From the NCBI RefSeq assembly GCF_040115645.1, contig NW_027096043.1:1-64000 (forward strand): a stretch of DNA of 64,000 bases. The letters are read 5' to 3'. Positions 56,641-64,000 of the stretch are shown piece after piece (within the stretch, counting starts at the first letter, position 1; each line of letters opens with the position of its first letter). Origin of the DNA: Euwallacea fornicatus. Taxonomy: Eukaryota > Arthropoda > Insecta > Coleoptera > Curculionidae. A model generated the notes under the pieces. It made no database searches, was not told where the DNA came from, and saw only the letters and a list, made by a program, of their open reading frames with translations. The position numbers were made by a program, and so were the translations under genes.

Positions 56641-59600
56641 TGTGCTCAAACACACAAGTTAAGGGACTTTTCAGGATTTGTAGCTCGATACCTTCGGCAA
56701 ATTAACTCCAAAGTTCTTCAACGATGACTCATATTAATCAGATGGACGAGACCTTCAACATGACACAACGCATCATGATTGTTTCGTATTGAGTTTCCAA
56801 GATAAATAGTATTTTATGTGCTCAAACACACAAGTTAAGGGACTTTTCAGGTTTTGTAGCTCGATAACTTCGACAAATGAACTCCAAAGTTCGTCAACGA
56901 TGACTCATATTCATTCTGTGGACGAGATCTTCAACATGACACAACACATCATGATTGTCTCGTTTTGAGTTTCCAAGATAAACAGTATTTTATGTGCTCA
57001 AACACACAAGTTTTGTGACTTTTCAGGTTTTGTAGCTCGATAACTTCGGCAAATGAACTCCAAAGTTCTTCAACGATGACTCATATTAATCAGATGGACG
57101 AGACCTTCAACATGACACAACGCATCATGATTGTTTCGTGTTGAGTTTCCAAGATAAATAGTATTTTATGTGCTCAAACACACAAGTTAAGGGACTTTTC
57201 AGGATTTGTAGATCGATAACTTCGACAAATGAACTCCAAAGTTCTTCAACGATGACTCATATTAATTCTGTGGACGAGATCTTCAACATAACACAACGCA
57301 TCATGATTATTTCGTGTTGAGTTTCCAAGATAAATAGTATTTTATGTGCTCAAACACACAAGTTTTGTGACTTTTCGGAATTTGTGGCTCGATAACTTCG
57401 GGAAATGAATTCCAAAGTTCTTCAACGATGACTCATATTAATCAGATGGACGAGACCTTCAACATGACACAACGCATCATGATTGTCTCGTGTTGAGTTT
57501 CCAAGATAAATAGTATTTTATGTGCTCAAACACACAAGTTTTGTGACATTTCAGGTTTGGAGCTCGATAACTTCGGCAAATGAACTCCAAAGTTCTTCAA
57601 CGATGACTCATATTAATCAGGTGGACGAGATCTTCAACATGACACAACACATCATGATTGTTTCGTGTTGAGTTTCCAAGATAAATAGTATTTTATGTGC
57701 TCAAACACACAAGTTAAGGAACTTTTCAGGATTTGTAGCTCGATAACTTCGACAAATGAACTCCAAAGTTCTTCAACGGTGACTCATATTAATCAGGTGG
57801 ACGAGAACTTCAACTTGGCACAACACATCATGATTGTATCTTGTTGAGCTTCAAAGATAAATAGTATTTTACGTGCTCAAACACACAAGTTTTGTGACTT
57901 TTCGGAATTTGTAGCTCGATAACTTCGGCAAATGAACTCCAAAGTTCTTCAACGATGACTCATATTAATTCTGTAGACGAGATCTTCAACATGACACAAC
58001 ACATCATGATTGTTTCGTGTTGAGTTTCCAAGATAAATAGTATTTTATGTGCTCAAACACACAAGTTAAGGGACTTTTCAGGATTTGTAGCTCGATAACT
58101 TCGACAAATGAACTCCAAAGTTCTTCAACGATGACTCATATTAATCAGGTGGTCGAGATCTTCATCATGACACACCACATCATGATTGTTTCGTGTTGAG
58201 TTTCCAAGATAAATAGTATTTTATGTGCTCAAACACACAAGTTTTGTGACTTTTCGGAATTTGTAGCTCGATAACTTCGGGAAATGAACTCCAAAGTTCT
58301 TCAACGATGACTCATATTAATTCTGTGGACGAGATCTTCAACATGACACAACACATCAAGATTGTCTCGTTTTGAGTTTCCAAGATAAATAGTATTTTAT
58401 GTGCTCAAACACACAAGTTTTGTGACATTTCAGGTTTGGAGCTCGATAACTTCGGCAAATGAACTCCAAAGTTCTTCAACGGTGACTCATATTAATCAGG
58501 TGGACGAGATCTTCATCATGACACAACACATCATGATTGTTTCGTGTTGAGTTTCCAAGATAAATAGTATTTTATGTGCTCAAACACACAAGTTTTGTGA
58601 CATTTCAGGTTTGGAGCTCGATAACTTCGGCAAATGAACTCCAAAGTTCTTCAACGATGACTCATATTAATTCTGTGGACGAGATCTTCATCATGACACA
58701 ACACATCATGATTGTTTCGTGTTGAGTTTCCAAGATAAATAGTATTTTATGTGCTCAAACACACAAGTTAAGAGACTTTTCAGGATTTGTAGCTCGATAA
58801 CTTCGGCAAATGAACTCCAAAGTTCTTCAACGATGACTCATATTAATTCTGTGGACGAGATCTTCAACATAACACAACGCATCATGATTGTTTCGTGTTG
58901 AGTTTCCAAGATAAATAGTATTTTATGTGCTCAAACACACAAGTTTTGTGACTTTTCGGAATTTGTGGCTCGATAACTTCGGGAAATGAATTCCAAAGTT
59001 CTTCAACGATGACTCATATTAATCAGGTGGACGAGATCTTCAACATGACACAACACATCATGATTGTTTCGTGTTGAGTTTCCAAGATAAATAGTATTTT
59101 ATGTGCTCAAACACACAACTTAAGAGACTTTTCAGGATTTGTAGTTCGATAACTTCGGCAAATGAACTCCAAAGTTCTTCAACGATGACTCATATTAATT
59201 CTGTGGACGAGATCTTCAACATAACACAACGCATCATGATTGTTTCGTGTTGAGTTTCCAAGATAAATAGTATTTTATGTGCTCAAACACACAAGTTAAG
59301 GGACTTTTCAGGATTTGTAGATCGATAACTTCGACAAATGAACTCCAAAGTTCTTCAACGATGACTCATATTAATTCTGTGGACGAGATCTTCAACATAA
59401 CACAACGCATCATGATTGTTTCGTGTTGAGTTTCCAAGATAAATAGTATTTTATGTGCTCAAACACACAAGTTTTGTGACTTTTCGGAATTTGTGGCTCG
59501 ATAACTTCGGGAAATGAATTCCAAAGTTCTTCAACGATGACTCATATTAATCAGGTGGACGACATCTTCAACATGACACAACACATCATGATTGTTTCGT

Positions 59601-61190
59601 GTTGAGTTTCCAAGATAAATAGTATTTTATGTGCTCAAACACACAAGTTAAGGGACTTTTCAGGATTTGTAGCTCGATAACTTCGACAAATGAACTCCAA
59701 AGTTCTTCAACGATGACTCATATTAATTCTGTGGACGAGATCTTCAACATGACACAACACATCATGATTGTCTCGTTTTGAGTTTCCAAGATAAATAGTA
59801 TTTTATGTGCTCAAACACACAAGTTTTGTGACATTTCAGGTTTGGAGCTCGATAACTTCGGCAAATGAACTCCAAAGTTCTTCAACGATGACTCATATTA
59901 ATTCTGTGGACGAGATCTTCATCATGACACAACACATCATGATTGTTTCGTGTTGAGTTTCCAAGATAAATAGTATTTTATGTGCTCAAACACACAACTT
60001 AAGAGACTTTTCAGGATTTGTAGCTCGATAACTTCGGCAAATGAACTCCAAAGTTCTTCAACGATGACTCATATTAATTCTGTGGACGAGATCTTCAACA
60101 TAACACAACGCATCATGATTGTTTCGTGTTGAGTTTCCAAGATAAATAGTATTTTATGTGCTCAAACACACAAGTTTTGTGACTTTTCAGGATTTGTAGC
60201 TCGATAACTTCGACAAATGAACTCCAAAGTTCTTCAACGATGACTCATATTAATCAGGTGGACGAGAACTTCAACTTGGCACAACACATCATGATTGTAT
60301 CTTGTTGAGCTTCAAAGATAAATAGTATTTTACGTGCTCAAACACACAAGTTAAGAGACTTTTCAGGATTTGTAGCTCGATAACTTCGGCAAATGAACTC
60401 CAAAGTTCTTCAACGATGACTCATATTAATTCTGTGGACGAGATCTTCAACATAACACAACGCATCATGATTGTTTCGTGTTGAGTTTCCAAGATAAATA
60501 GTATTTTATGTGCTCAAACACACAAGTTTTGTGACTTTTCAGGATTTGTAGCTCGATAACTTCGGCAAATGAACTCCAAAGTTCTTCAACGATGACTCAT
60601 ATTAATCAGGTGGACGAGATCTTCAACATGACAAAACACATCATGATTGTTTCGTGTTGAGTTTCCAAGATAAATAGTATTTTATGTGCTCAAACACACA
60701 AGTTAAGAGACTTTTCAGGATTTGTAGCTCGATAACTTCGGCAAATGAACTCCAAAGTTCTTCAACGATGACTCATATTAATCAGGTGGACGAGATCATC
60801 AACATGACACAACACATCATGATTGTTTCGTGTTGAGTTTCCAAGATAAATAGTATTTTATGTGCTCAAACACACAAGTTTTGTGACTTTTCAGGATTTG
60901 TAGCTCGATAACTTCGACAAATGAACTCCAAAGTTCTTCAACGATGACTCATATTAATCAGGTGGACGAGAACTTCAACTTGGCACAACACATCATGATT
61001 GTATCTTGTTGAGCTTCAAAGATAAATAGTATTTTACGTGCTCAAACACACAAGTTTTGTGACTTTTCGGAATTTGTAGCTCGATAACTTCGGCAAATGA
61101 ACTCCAAAGTTCTTCAACGATGACTCATATTAATTCTGTAGACGAGATCTTCAACATGACACAACACATCATGATTGTTTCGTGTTGAGT
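56641..61190. repeat. Right copy of the ~4.7-kb tandem block duplication
   Basis: This partner of 51,720-56,440 is one monomer shorter. Private changes include GATTATTTCG at about 57,306, where the left copy has GATTGTTTCG. The match ends near 61,190, where this copy continues with a GTTTGGAG monomer and the left copy with a CGGAATTTG monomer. One unrelated monomer (56,465-56,640) separates the copies. Confidence 0.85.
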
Positions 61191-62797
61191 TTCCAAGATA
61201 AATAGTATTTTATGTGCTCAAACACACAAGTTTTGTGACATTTCAGGTTTGGAGCTCGATAACTTCGGCAAATGAACTCCAAAGTTCTTCAACGGTGACT
61301 CATATTAATCAGGTGGACGAGATCTTCATCATGACACAACACATCATGATTGTTTCGTGTTGAGTTTCCAAGATAAATAGTATTTTATGTGCTCAAACAC
61401 ACAAGTTAAGGGACTTTTCAGGATTTGTAGCTCGATAACTTCGACAAATGAACTCCAAAGTTCTTCAACGATGACTCATATTAATTCTGTGGACGAGATC
61501 TTCAACATAACACAACGCATCATGATTGTTTCGTGTTGAGTTTCCAAGATAAATAGTATTTTATGTGCTCAAACACACAAGTTTTGTGACTTTTCGGAAT
61601 TTGTAGCTCGATAACTTCGGGAAATGAACTCCAAAGTTCGTCAACGATGACTCATATTAATTCTGTGGACGAGATCTTCAACATGACACAACACATCATG
61701 ATTGTCTCGTTTTGAGTTTCCAAGATAAATAGTATTTTATGTGTTCAAACACACAAGTTTTGTGACTTTTCGGAATTTGTAGCTCGATAACTTCGGGAAA
61801 TGAACTCCAAAGTTCGCCAACGATGACTCATATTAATTCTGTGGACGAGATCTTCAACATGACACAACACATCATGATTGTCTCGTTTTGAGTTTCCAAG
61901 ATAAATAGTATTTTATGTGTTCAAACACACAAGTTTTGTGACTTGTCGGAATTTGTAGCTCGATAACTTCGGGAAATGAACTCCAAAGTTCTTCAACGAT
62001 GACTCATATTAATTCTGTGAACGAGATCTTCAACATGACACAACACATCATGATTGTCTCGTTTTGAGTTTCCAAGATAAATAGTATTTTATGTGTTCAA
62101 ACACACAAGTTTTGTGACTTTTCGGAATTTGTAGCTCGATAACTTCGGGAAATGAACTCCAAAGTTCGTCAACGATGACTCATATTAATTCTGTGAACGA
62201 GATCTTCAACATGACACAACACATCATGATTGTCTCGTTTTGAGTTTCCAAGATAAATAGTATTTTATGTGTTCAAACACACAAGTTTTGTGACTTTTCG
62301 GAATTTGTAGCTCGATAACTTCGGGAAATGAACTCCAAAGTTCGTCAACGATGACTCATATTAATTCTGTGGACGAGATCTTCAACATGACACAACACAT
62401 CATGATTGTCTCGTTTTGAGTTTCCAAGATAAATAGTATTTTATGTGCTCAAACACACAAGTTAAGGGACTTTTCAGGTTTTGTAGCTCGATAACTTCGA
62501 CAAATGAACTCCAAAGTTCGTCAACGATGACTCATATTAATTCTGTGAACGAGATCTTCAACATGACACAACACATCATGATTGTCTCGTTTTGAGTTTC
62601 CAAGATAAATAGTATTTTATGTGCTCAAACACACAAGTTTTGTGACTTTTCGGAATTTGTAGCTCGATAATTTCGGCAAATGAACTCCAAAGTTCTTCAA
62701 CGATGACTCATATTAATTCTGTGGACGAGATCTTCAACATAACACAACGCATCATGATTGTTTCGTGTTGAGTTTCCAAGATAAATAGTATTTTATG

Positions 62798-62837
62798 TGC
62801 TCAAACACACAAGTTTTGTGACTTTTCGGAATTTGTG
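62798..62837. repeat. Truncated last satellite monomer at the retroelement junction
   Basis: The last monomer starts TGCTCAAACACAC at 62,798 and follows the consensus for 40 bp, through CGGAATTTGTG. The next satellite bases would be GCTCGATAAC, but the sequence switches to AGTTATG at 62,838. The final G matches the GTGGCTCG monomer subtype (for example at about 27,661 and 33,640). The preceding monomer carries ATAACACAACGC, which often but not always precedes that subtype. Confidence 0.93.
62834..62837. other. Probable 4-bp target-site copy, TGTG, flanking the LTR
   Basis: The four bases outside the LTR are TGTG, an alternating pyrimidine-purine tetranucleotide. Errantiviruses of the gypsy group make 4-bp target duplications and favour such targets. 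The partner copy lies at the other end of the element, outside the window, so duplication is not demonstrated. Confidence 0.6.
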
Positions 62838-62877
62838 AGTTATGTTTTCTTATCTCCAACTTATATTTTTAAAAAAC

Positions 62878-62883
62878 TTTATT
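62878..62883 (-). terminator. AATAAA polyadenylation signal 2 in the LTR
   Basis: This is a second AATAAA on the element's strand, about 94 nt after the predicted start and 40 nt before the LTR end. A T-rich stretch follows it (GTTTTTTAAAA), which suits 3' end formation. It is the better candidate of the two by position. Confidence 0.55.
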
Positions 62884-62927
62884 AAATGGAAAAAAAAACG
62901 AAATGGATGAAGAACTCGAACGAACCG

Positions 62928-62933
62928 TTTATT
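62928..62933 (-). terminator. AATAAA polyadenylation signal 1 in the LTR
   Basis: TTTATT on the plus strand gives AATAAA on the element's strand, about 44 nt after the predicted transcription start. It lies inside the presumed R region, so it would have to be ignored at the 5' LTR and used at the 3' LTR. Confidence 0.5.
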
Positions 62934-62972
62934 AAATAACTGCAAAAATCACAACAACGTTATAAAACTAAA

Positions 62973-63007
62973 GACTGCCTAACAAATATACTGGAATCCT
63001 ATTTATA
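62973..63007 (-). promoter_or_regulatory. LTR core promoter: TATA box and initiator
   Basis: On the minus strand TATAAATA occupies 63,007 to 63,000. An initiator-like GCAGTC lies at 62,978 to 62,973, with its A at 62,976. The distance from the first T of the TATA box to this A is 31 bp, the usual spacing for animal RNA polymerase II promoters. The initiator fits the general insect consensus. No clear downstream promoter element was identified. The start site is inferred. Confidence 0.7.
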
Positions 63008-63021
63008 TTAATAAAAGGTCC

Positions 63022-63028
63022 TGAGTCA
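63022..63028. promoter_or_regulatory. TGAGTCA AP-1-type motif in U3
   Basis: TGAGTCA lies about 15 bp upstream of the TATA box on the element's strand and matches the AP-1 core. The neighbouring satellite carries the related core TGACTCA in nearly every monomer. A single 7-bp match is weak evidence for binding. Confidence 0.4.
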
Positions 63029-63038
63029 GCTTTTGTTC

Positions 63039-63066
63039 CCTATGGTCTATAGTCCGAGACCATAGG
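63039..63066. repeat. Perfect 10-bp inverted repeat next to the U3 end
   Basis: CCTATGGTCT (63,039-63,048) and AGACCATAGG (63,057-63,066) are exact reverse complements around the 8-nt loop ATAGTCCG. The outer arm directly abuts the 5-bp LTR terminus TAACT. Such a palindrome at the LTR edge could serve integrase recognition or a regulatory protein, or act as an RNA hairpin in the 3' end of genomic RNA. None of these is shown. Confidence 0.85.
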
Positions 63067-63071
63067 TAACT

Positions 63072-63082
63072 CCTCCCCCTTC
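63072..63082 (-). other. Polypurine tract (plus-strand primer site)
   Basis: On the minus strand GAAGGGGGAGG, eleven purines in a row, ends exactly where the LTR begins with AGTTA. In LTR retroelements this tract primes second-strand DNA synthesis after RNase H cutting, so its position fixes the inner LTR edge at 63,071. Only four bases (63,083-63,086) separate it from the env stop codon. Confidence 0.9.
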
Positions 63083-63086
63083 AGAT

Positions 63087-64000
63087 TCAACTCCCGATTT
63101 CTTGAGGAAGTTGAATTGCTTCCCCGTGGTCGGGTACTCTTCTTTTACGGTTTGGTAGGATGTAGGTTCTCCATATTATTAAGCTGCATCCTCCTATTAT
63201 AACAAGATACAATAGCAGGGTCCATAGGCTGGGGGTGATTGGAATGGTTTCTTCTAGTTTTTGTGATTGCTTTGATATTTGTTCTATCTGCTGTTGCCAC
63301 ATATGAAAATCGTCCAGCTTGAGGTTTGGTAATTGCTTGGTGAGATTCAATGTTGGCAAAGGGCCTTCCTCTTCTCTCAGCTTCGGAAACCAGACAGGTT
63401 GGGCTTTAGGGTCCCCGTTGTAAGTTTCCATGTATATTTGTCGGTTGTTGATGGATACTCGGCACCCTGCCGGTAATTTCAGTAAAAACGTTCCCCTTAG
63501 GTTCTGCGTTTCGCTCCCTTCGTTAGGGCACTGCATTAGCACGGGTTCGGTGTTTGGCATCACCACTATCCATTGGTTTAGTGTCTCTAGTCGATTTATA
63601 ATTATGTCTTTGATAATCACCCGCGTTTGCCGGCACATTGTCTTAGGTTTTAAATTGTTCAATAGTTCGATTTCACAGTTATGGTTACTACTTATCTCAA
63701 CTAATTCCTTACTATTACACATATACAATCCTAACTTAATTAGCTTACAACTATTATCGTAATACGCATAGTACACTTGGGTTATAGTTAGGTATTTTTG
63801 TTGAGGGATTATAGTTTTAAATTGATCCTCCTTGCGAATCGGAATGGCATACAGATGATAATAGTCAAATACTTGTGTATGTACTATGGGTATATGCATT
63901 ATATATACGACCCGATTATTTAAAATGAAGCATTCTATGTTGATCAGATTTTCGAACATTAAGGTGTTTTCAGGAGTGACCGGTATGGGTAGTTTGTCTG
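63087..64000 (-). CDS. env: Env glycoprotein, baculovirus-F-like, C-terminal part (partial)
   Basis: Likely the errantivirus envelope protein, a membrane fusion glycoprotein. The frame ends with TGA at 63,087-63,089 and stays open to the window edge. The ATG at 63,957-63,959 is probably internal: 13 more sense codons precede it and the N-terminal half with the expected cleavage site and fusion peptide lies outside. Numbering from that Met (290 residues): eight cysteines (10, 71, 81, 95, 109, 144, 166, 258); a RGTFLLKLPAGC segment (155-166) like the Gly-Thr...Cys region of F-like Env proteins; one N-glycosylation sequon (N205); a Gln-rich amphipathic stretch (about 213-237) that may be a stalk helix; one transmembrane helix (about 245-263); then a short basic tail with RKRR (271-274). 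It ends just before the polypurine tract, the usual place for env. No internal stop or frameshift is seen. The family is assigned from architecture and recognition, without a database search. Confidence 0.85.
   Translation of the reverse strand, partial: DKLPIPVTPENTLMFENLINIECFILNNRVVYIMHIPIVHTQVFDYYHLYAIPIRKEDQFKTIIPQQKYLTITQVYYAYYDNSCKLIKLGLYMCNSKELVEISSNHNCEIELLNNLKPKTMCRQTRVIIKDIIINRLETLNQWIVVMPNTEPVLMQCPNEGSETQNLRGTFLLKLPAGCRVSINNRQIYMETYNGDPKAQPVWFPKLREEEGPLPTLNLTKQLPNLKLDDFHMWQQQIEQISKQSQKLEETIPITPSLWTLLLYLVIIGGCSLIIWRTYILPNRKRRVPDHGEAIQLPQEIGS

Larger units (their letters stand above)
49085..62797. repeat. Satellite sub-domain 5: mixed monomers with a duplication of nearly 5 kb
   Basis: From 49.1 to 50.4 kb the monomers are of the TGTTCAAAC / CGGGAAATG type. 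From 50.4 to 61.3 kb sub-domain 3 types return, including 11 GTTTGGAG 175-bp monomers between 51,229 and 61,249. From 61.6 to 62.8 kb the TGTTCAAAC types recur next to the retroelement. The only 2-bp deletion found (GTGACTTCGG for GTGACTTTTCGG) is at about 54,207. Confidence 0.8.
1..62837. repeat. 176-bp satellite DNA array, 357 monomers plus a 40-bp partial
   Basis: Tandem head-to-tail repeat of a 176-bp, roughly 36% G+C monomer. Landmarks recur at the same phase throughout: TGCTCAAACACAC (monomer bases 1-13), AGCTCGATAACTTCG (40-54), ATGACTCAT (82-90), GAGATCTTCAAC (106-117), CATCATGATTG (129-139) and AAGATAAATAGTATTTTATG (157-176). Taking position 1 as a monomer start, the last start is 62,798. 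That distance equals 357 x 176 minus 35, and I count exactly 35 missing bases in recognisable deletion subtypes. Monomers usually differ from each other by a few percent, at a limited set of recurring sites. All copies share one orientation and no other sequence interrupts them. The array continues beyond the left edge. I do not recognise a named family. Such an array is typical of centromeric or pericentromeric heterochromatin, which is inference. The strand is arbitrary. Confidence 0.99.
62838..63071 (-). repeat. 3' LTR of the errantivirus-like element (234 bp)
   Basis: The boundaries come from the perfect 5-bp terminal inverted repeat: AGTTA at 62,838-62,842 and TAACT at 63,067-63,071. They also come from the satellite on one side and the purine tract on the other. 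On the minus strand U3 is about 95 bp and contains a stem-loop, a TGAGTCA motif and a TATA box. Transcription is predicted to begin near 62,976, giving about 139 bp of R plus U5 with two AATAAA signals. At 234 bp it seems compact for this group. A matching 5' LTR would be the decisive check and is not in the window. Confidence 0.88.
62838..64000 (-). mobile_element. 3' part of an errantivirus-like (env-bearing Ty3/gypsy) LTR retrotransposon
   Basis: Read on the minus strand, the order is env coding end, polypurine tract, then a 234-bp LTR ending exactly at the satellite. This is the 3' end structure of an insect endogenous retrovirus or errantivirus. The LTR ends AGTTA...TAACT agree with the AGT...ACT class used by this group. 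Gag, pol and the 5' LTR are outside the window. The visible part shows no frameshift or stop inside env, and the terminal inverted repeats and purine tract are intact, which suggests a fairly young copy. Only one end is seen, so completeness is unknown. Confidence 0.9.

Noticed and set aside
1..62837. CRISPR array
   Set aside because: Repeats are 176 bp with no unique spacers; the whole unit repeats. The context is eukaryotic.
1..62837. Hammerhead ribozyme in the satellite, as known in some other animal satellites
   Set aside because: No CTGATGA core paired with a GAAA motif at suitable spacing was found in the consensus on either strand.
1..62837. rDNA spacer, histone or tRNA cluster, or telomeric repeat
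   Set aside because: No rRNA, tRNA or histone sequence and no TTAGG-type repeat is present. The unit is uniform satellite.
63072..63086. A separate terminator or ribosome binding site in the purine-rich stretch before the LTR
   Set aside because: Its position between the env stop and the LTR edge identifies it as the retroelement polypurine tract.
63430..63762. Plus-strand 110-codon open frame
   Set aside because: It is antisense to env, has no start context or family resemblance, and is best explained as a shadow of the env frame.
1..64000. A previously undescribed multi-gene system
   Set aside because: The only coding sequence visible is the partial env. Nothing else in 64 kb supports a gene cluster.

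Overview
The window is almost entirely one satellite DNA array (positions 1 to 62,837) that ends abruptly against the 3' end of an env-bearing LTR retrotransposon on the minus strand (62,838 to 64,000, running off the right edge). No host gene, rRNA, tRNA or other cellular coding sequence was found. The retrotransposon has the layout of an errantivirus: LTR with AGTTA...TAACT ends, a purine tract against the LTR, and an env frame ending a few bases before that tract. Its protein resembles the baculovirus-F-like Env group. This points to an arthropod, most likely insect, genome, probably pericentromeric or other constitutive heterochromatin. I cannot name the species, and I do not recognise the satellite as a named family.

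Satellite. The monomer is 176 bp, about 36% G+C, all head-to-tail in one orientation. Taking the monomer start at the TGCTCAAAC motif (position 1), my hand count gives 357 complete monomers plus a 40-bp truncated one. The total length fits this exactly if 35 bp are missing: thirty 1-bp deletions in a GTTTGGAG subtype, three 1-bp deletions in ATCTCAAC monomers, and one 2-bp deletion near 54,207. I found no insertion, no gap and no inversion in 62.8 kb.

Layout. 1 to about 12.2 kb is dominated by one monomer type (TTTTGTGAC...CGGAATTTGTAG). About 12.2 to 25.4 kb mixes in AAGGGAC, ATTCATTCTG and TTGGCAC variants and holds 8-monomer (1,408 bp) and 27-monomer (4,752 bp) duplications. About 25.4 to 39.6 kb introduces the 175-bp GTTTGGAG subtype, ATCAGGTGG and ATAACACAACGC variants, with duplications at offsets 3,516 and 6,681. 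About 39.6 to 49.1 kb is a clear higher-order array of 10-monomer units (1,760 bp) with 4-monomer inserts, combining into a 20-monomer (3,520 bp) repeat whose two copies look identical over about 3.3 kb. About 49.1 to 62.8 kb includes a tandem duplication of nearly 5 kb (offset 4,921 falling to 4,746/4,748 after loss of one monomer).

Retroelement. The 3' LTR is 234 bp (62,838 to 63,071) with a TATA box, an initiator 31 bp downstream, two AATAAA signals and a 10-bp-arm stem-loop next to its outer U3 end. Next come an 11-nt polypurine tract and the env C-terminal part (stop at 63,087 to 63,089), open to the window edge. The satellite bases abutting the LTR are TGTG, which fits the alternating pyrimidine-purine 4-bp target of this group, so the element probably inserted into a satellite monomer. 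The rest of the element and the other junction lie outside the window.

No new multi-gene system is visible. The points of interest are the nested recent amplification of the satellite, a conserved ATGACTCAT bZIP-type palindrome and an imperfect dyad in the monomers, and the clean errantivirus/satellite junction.
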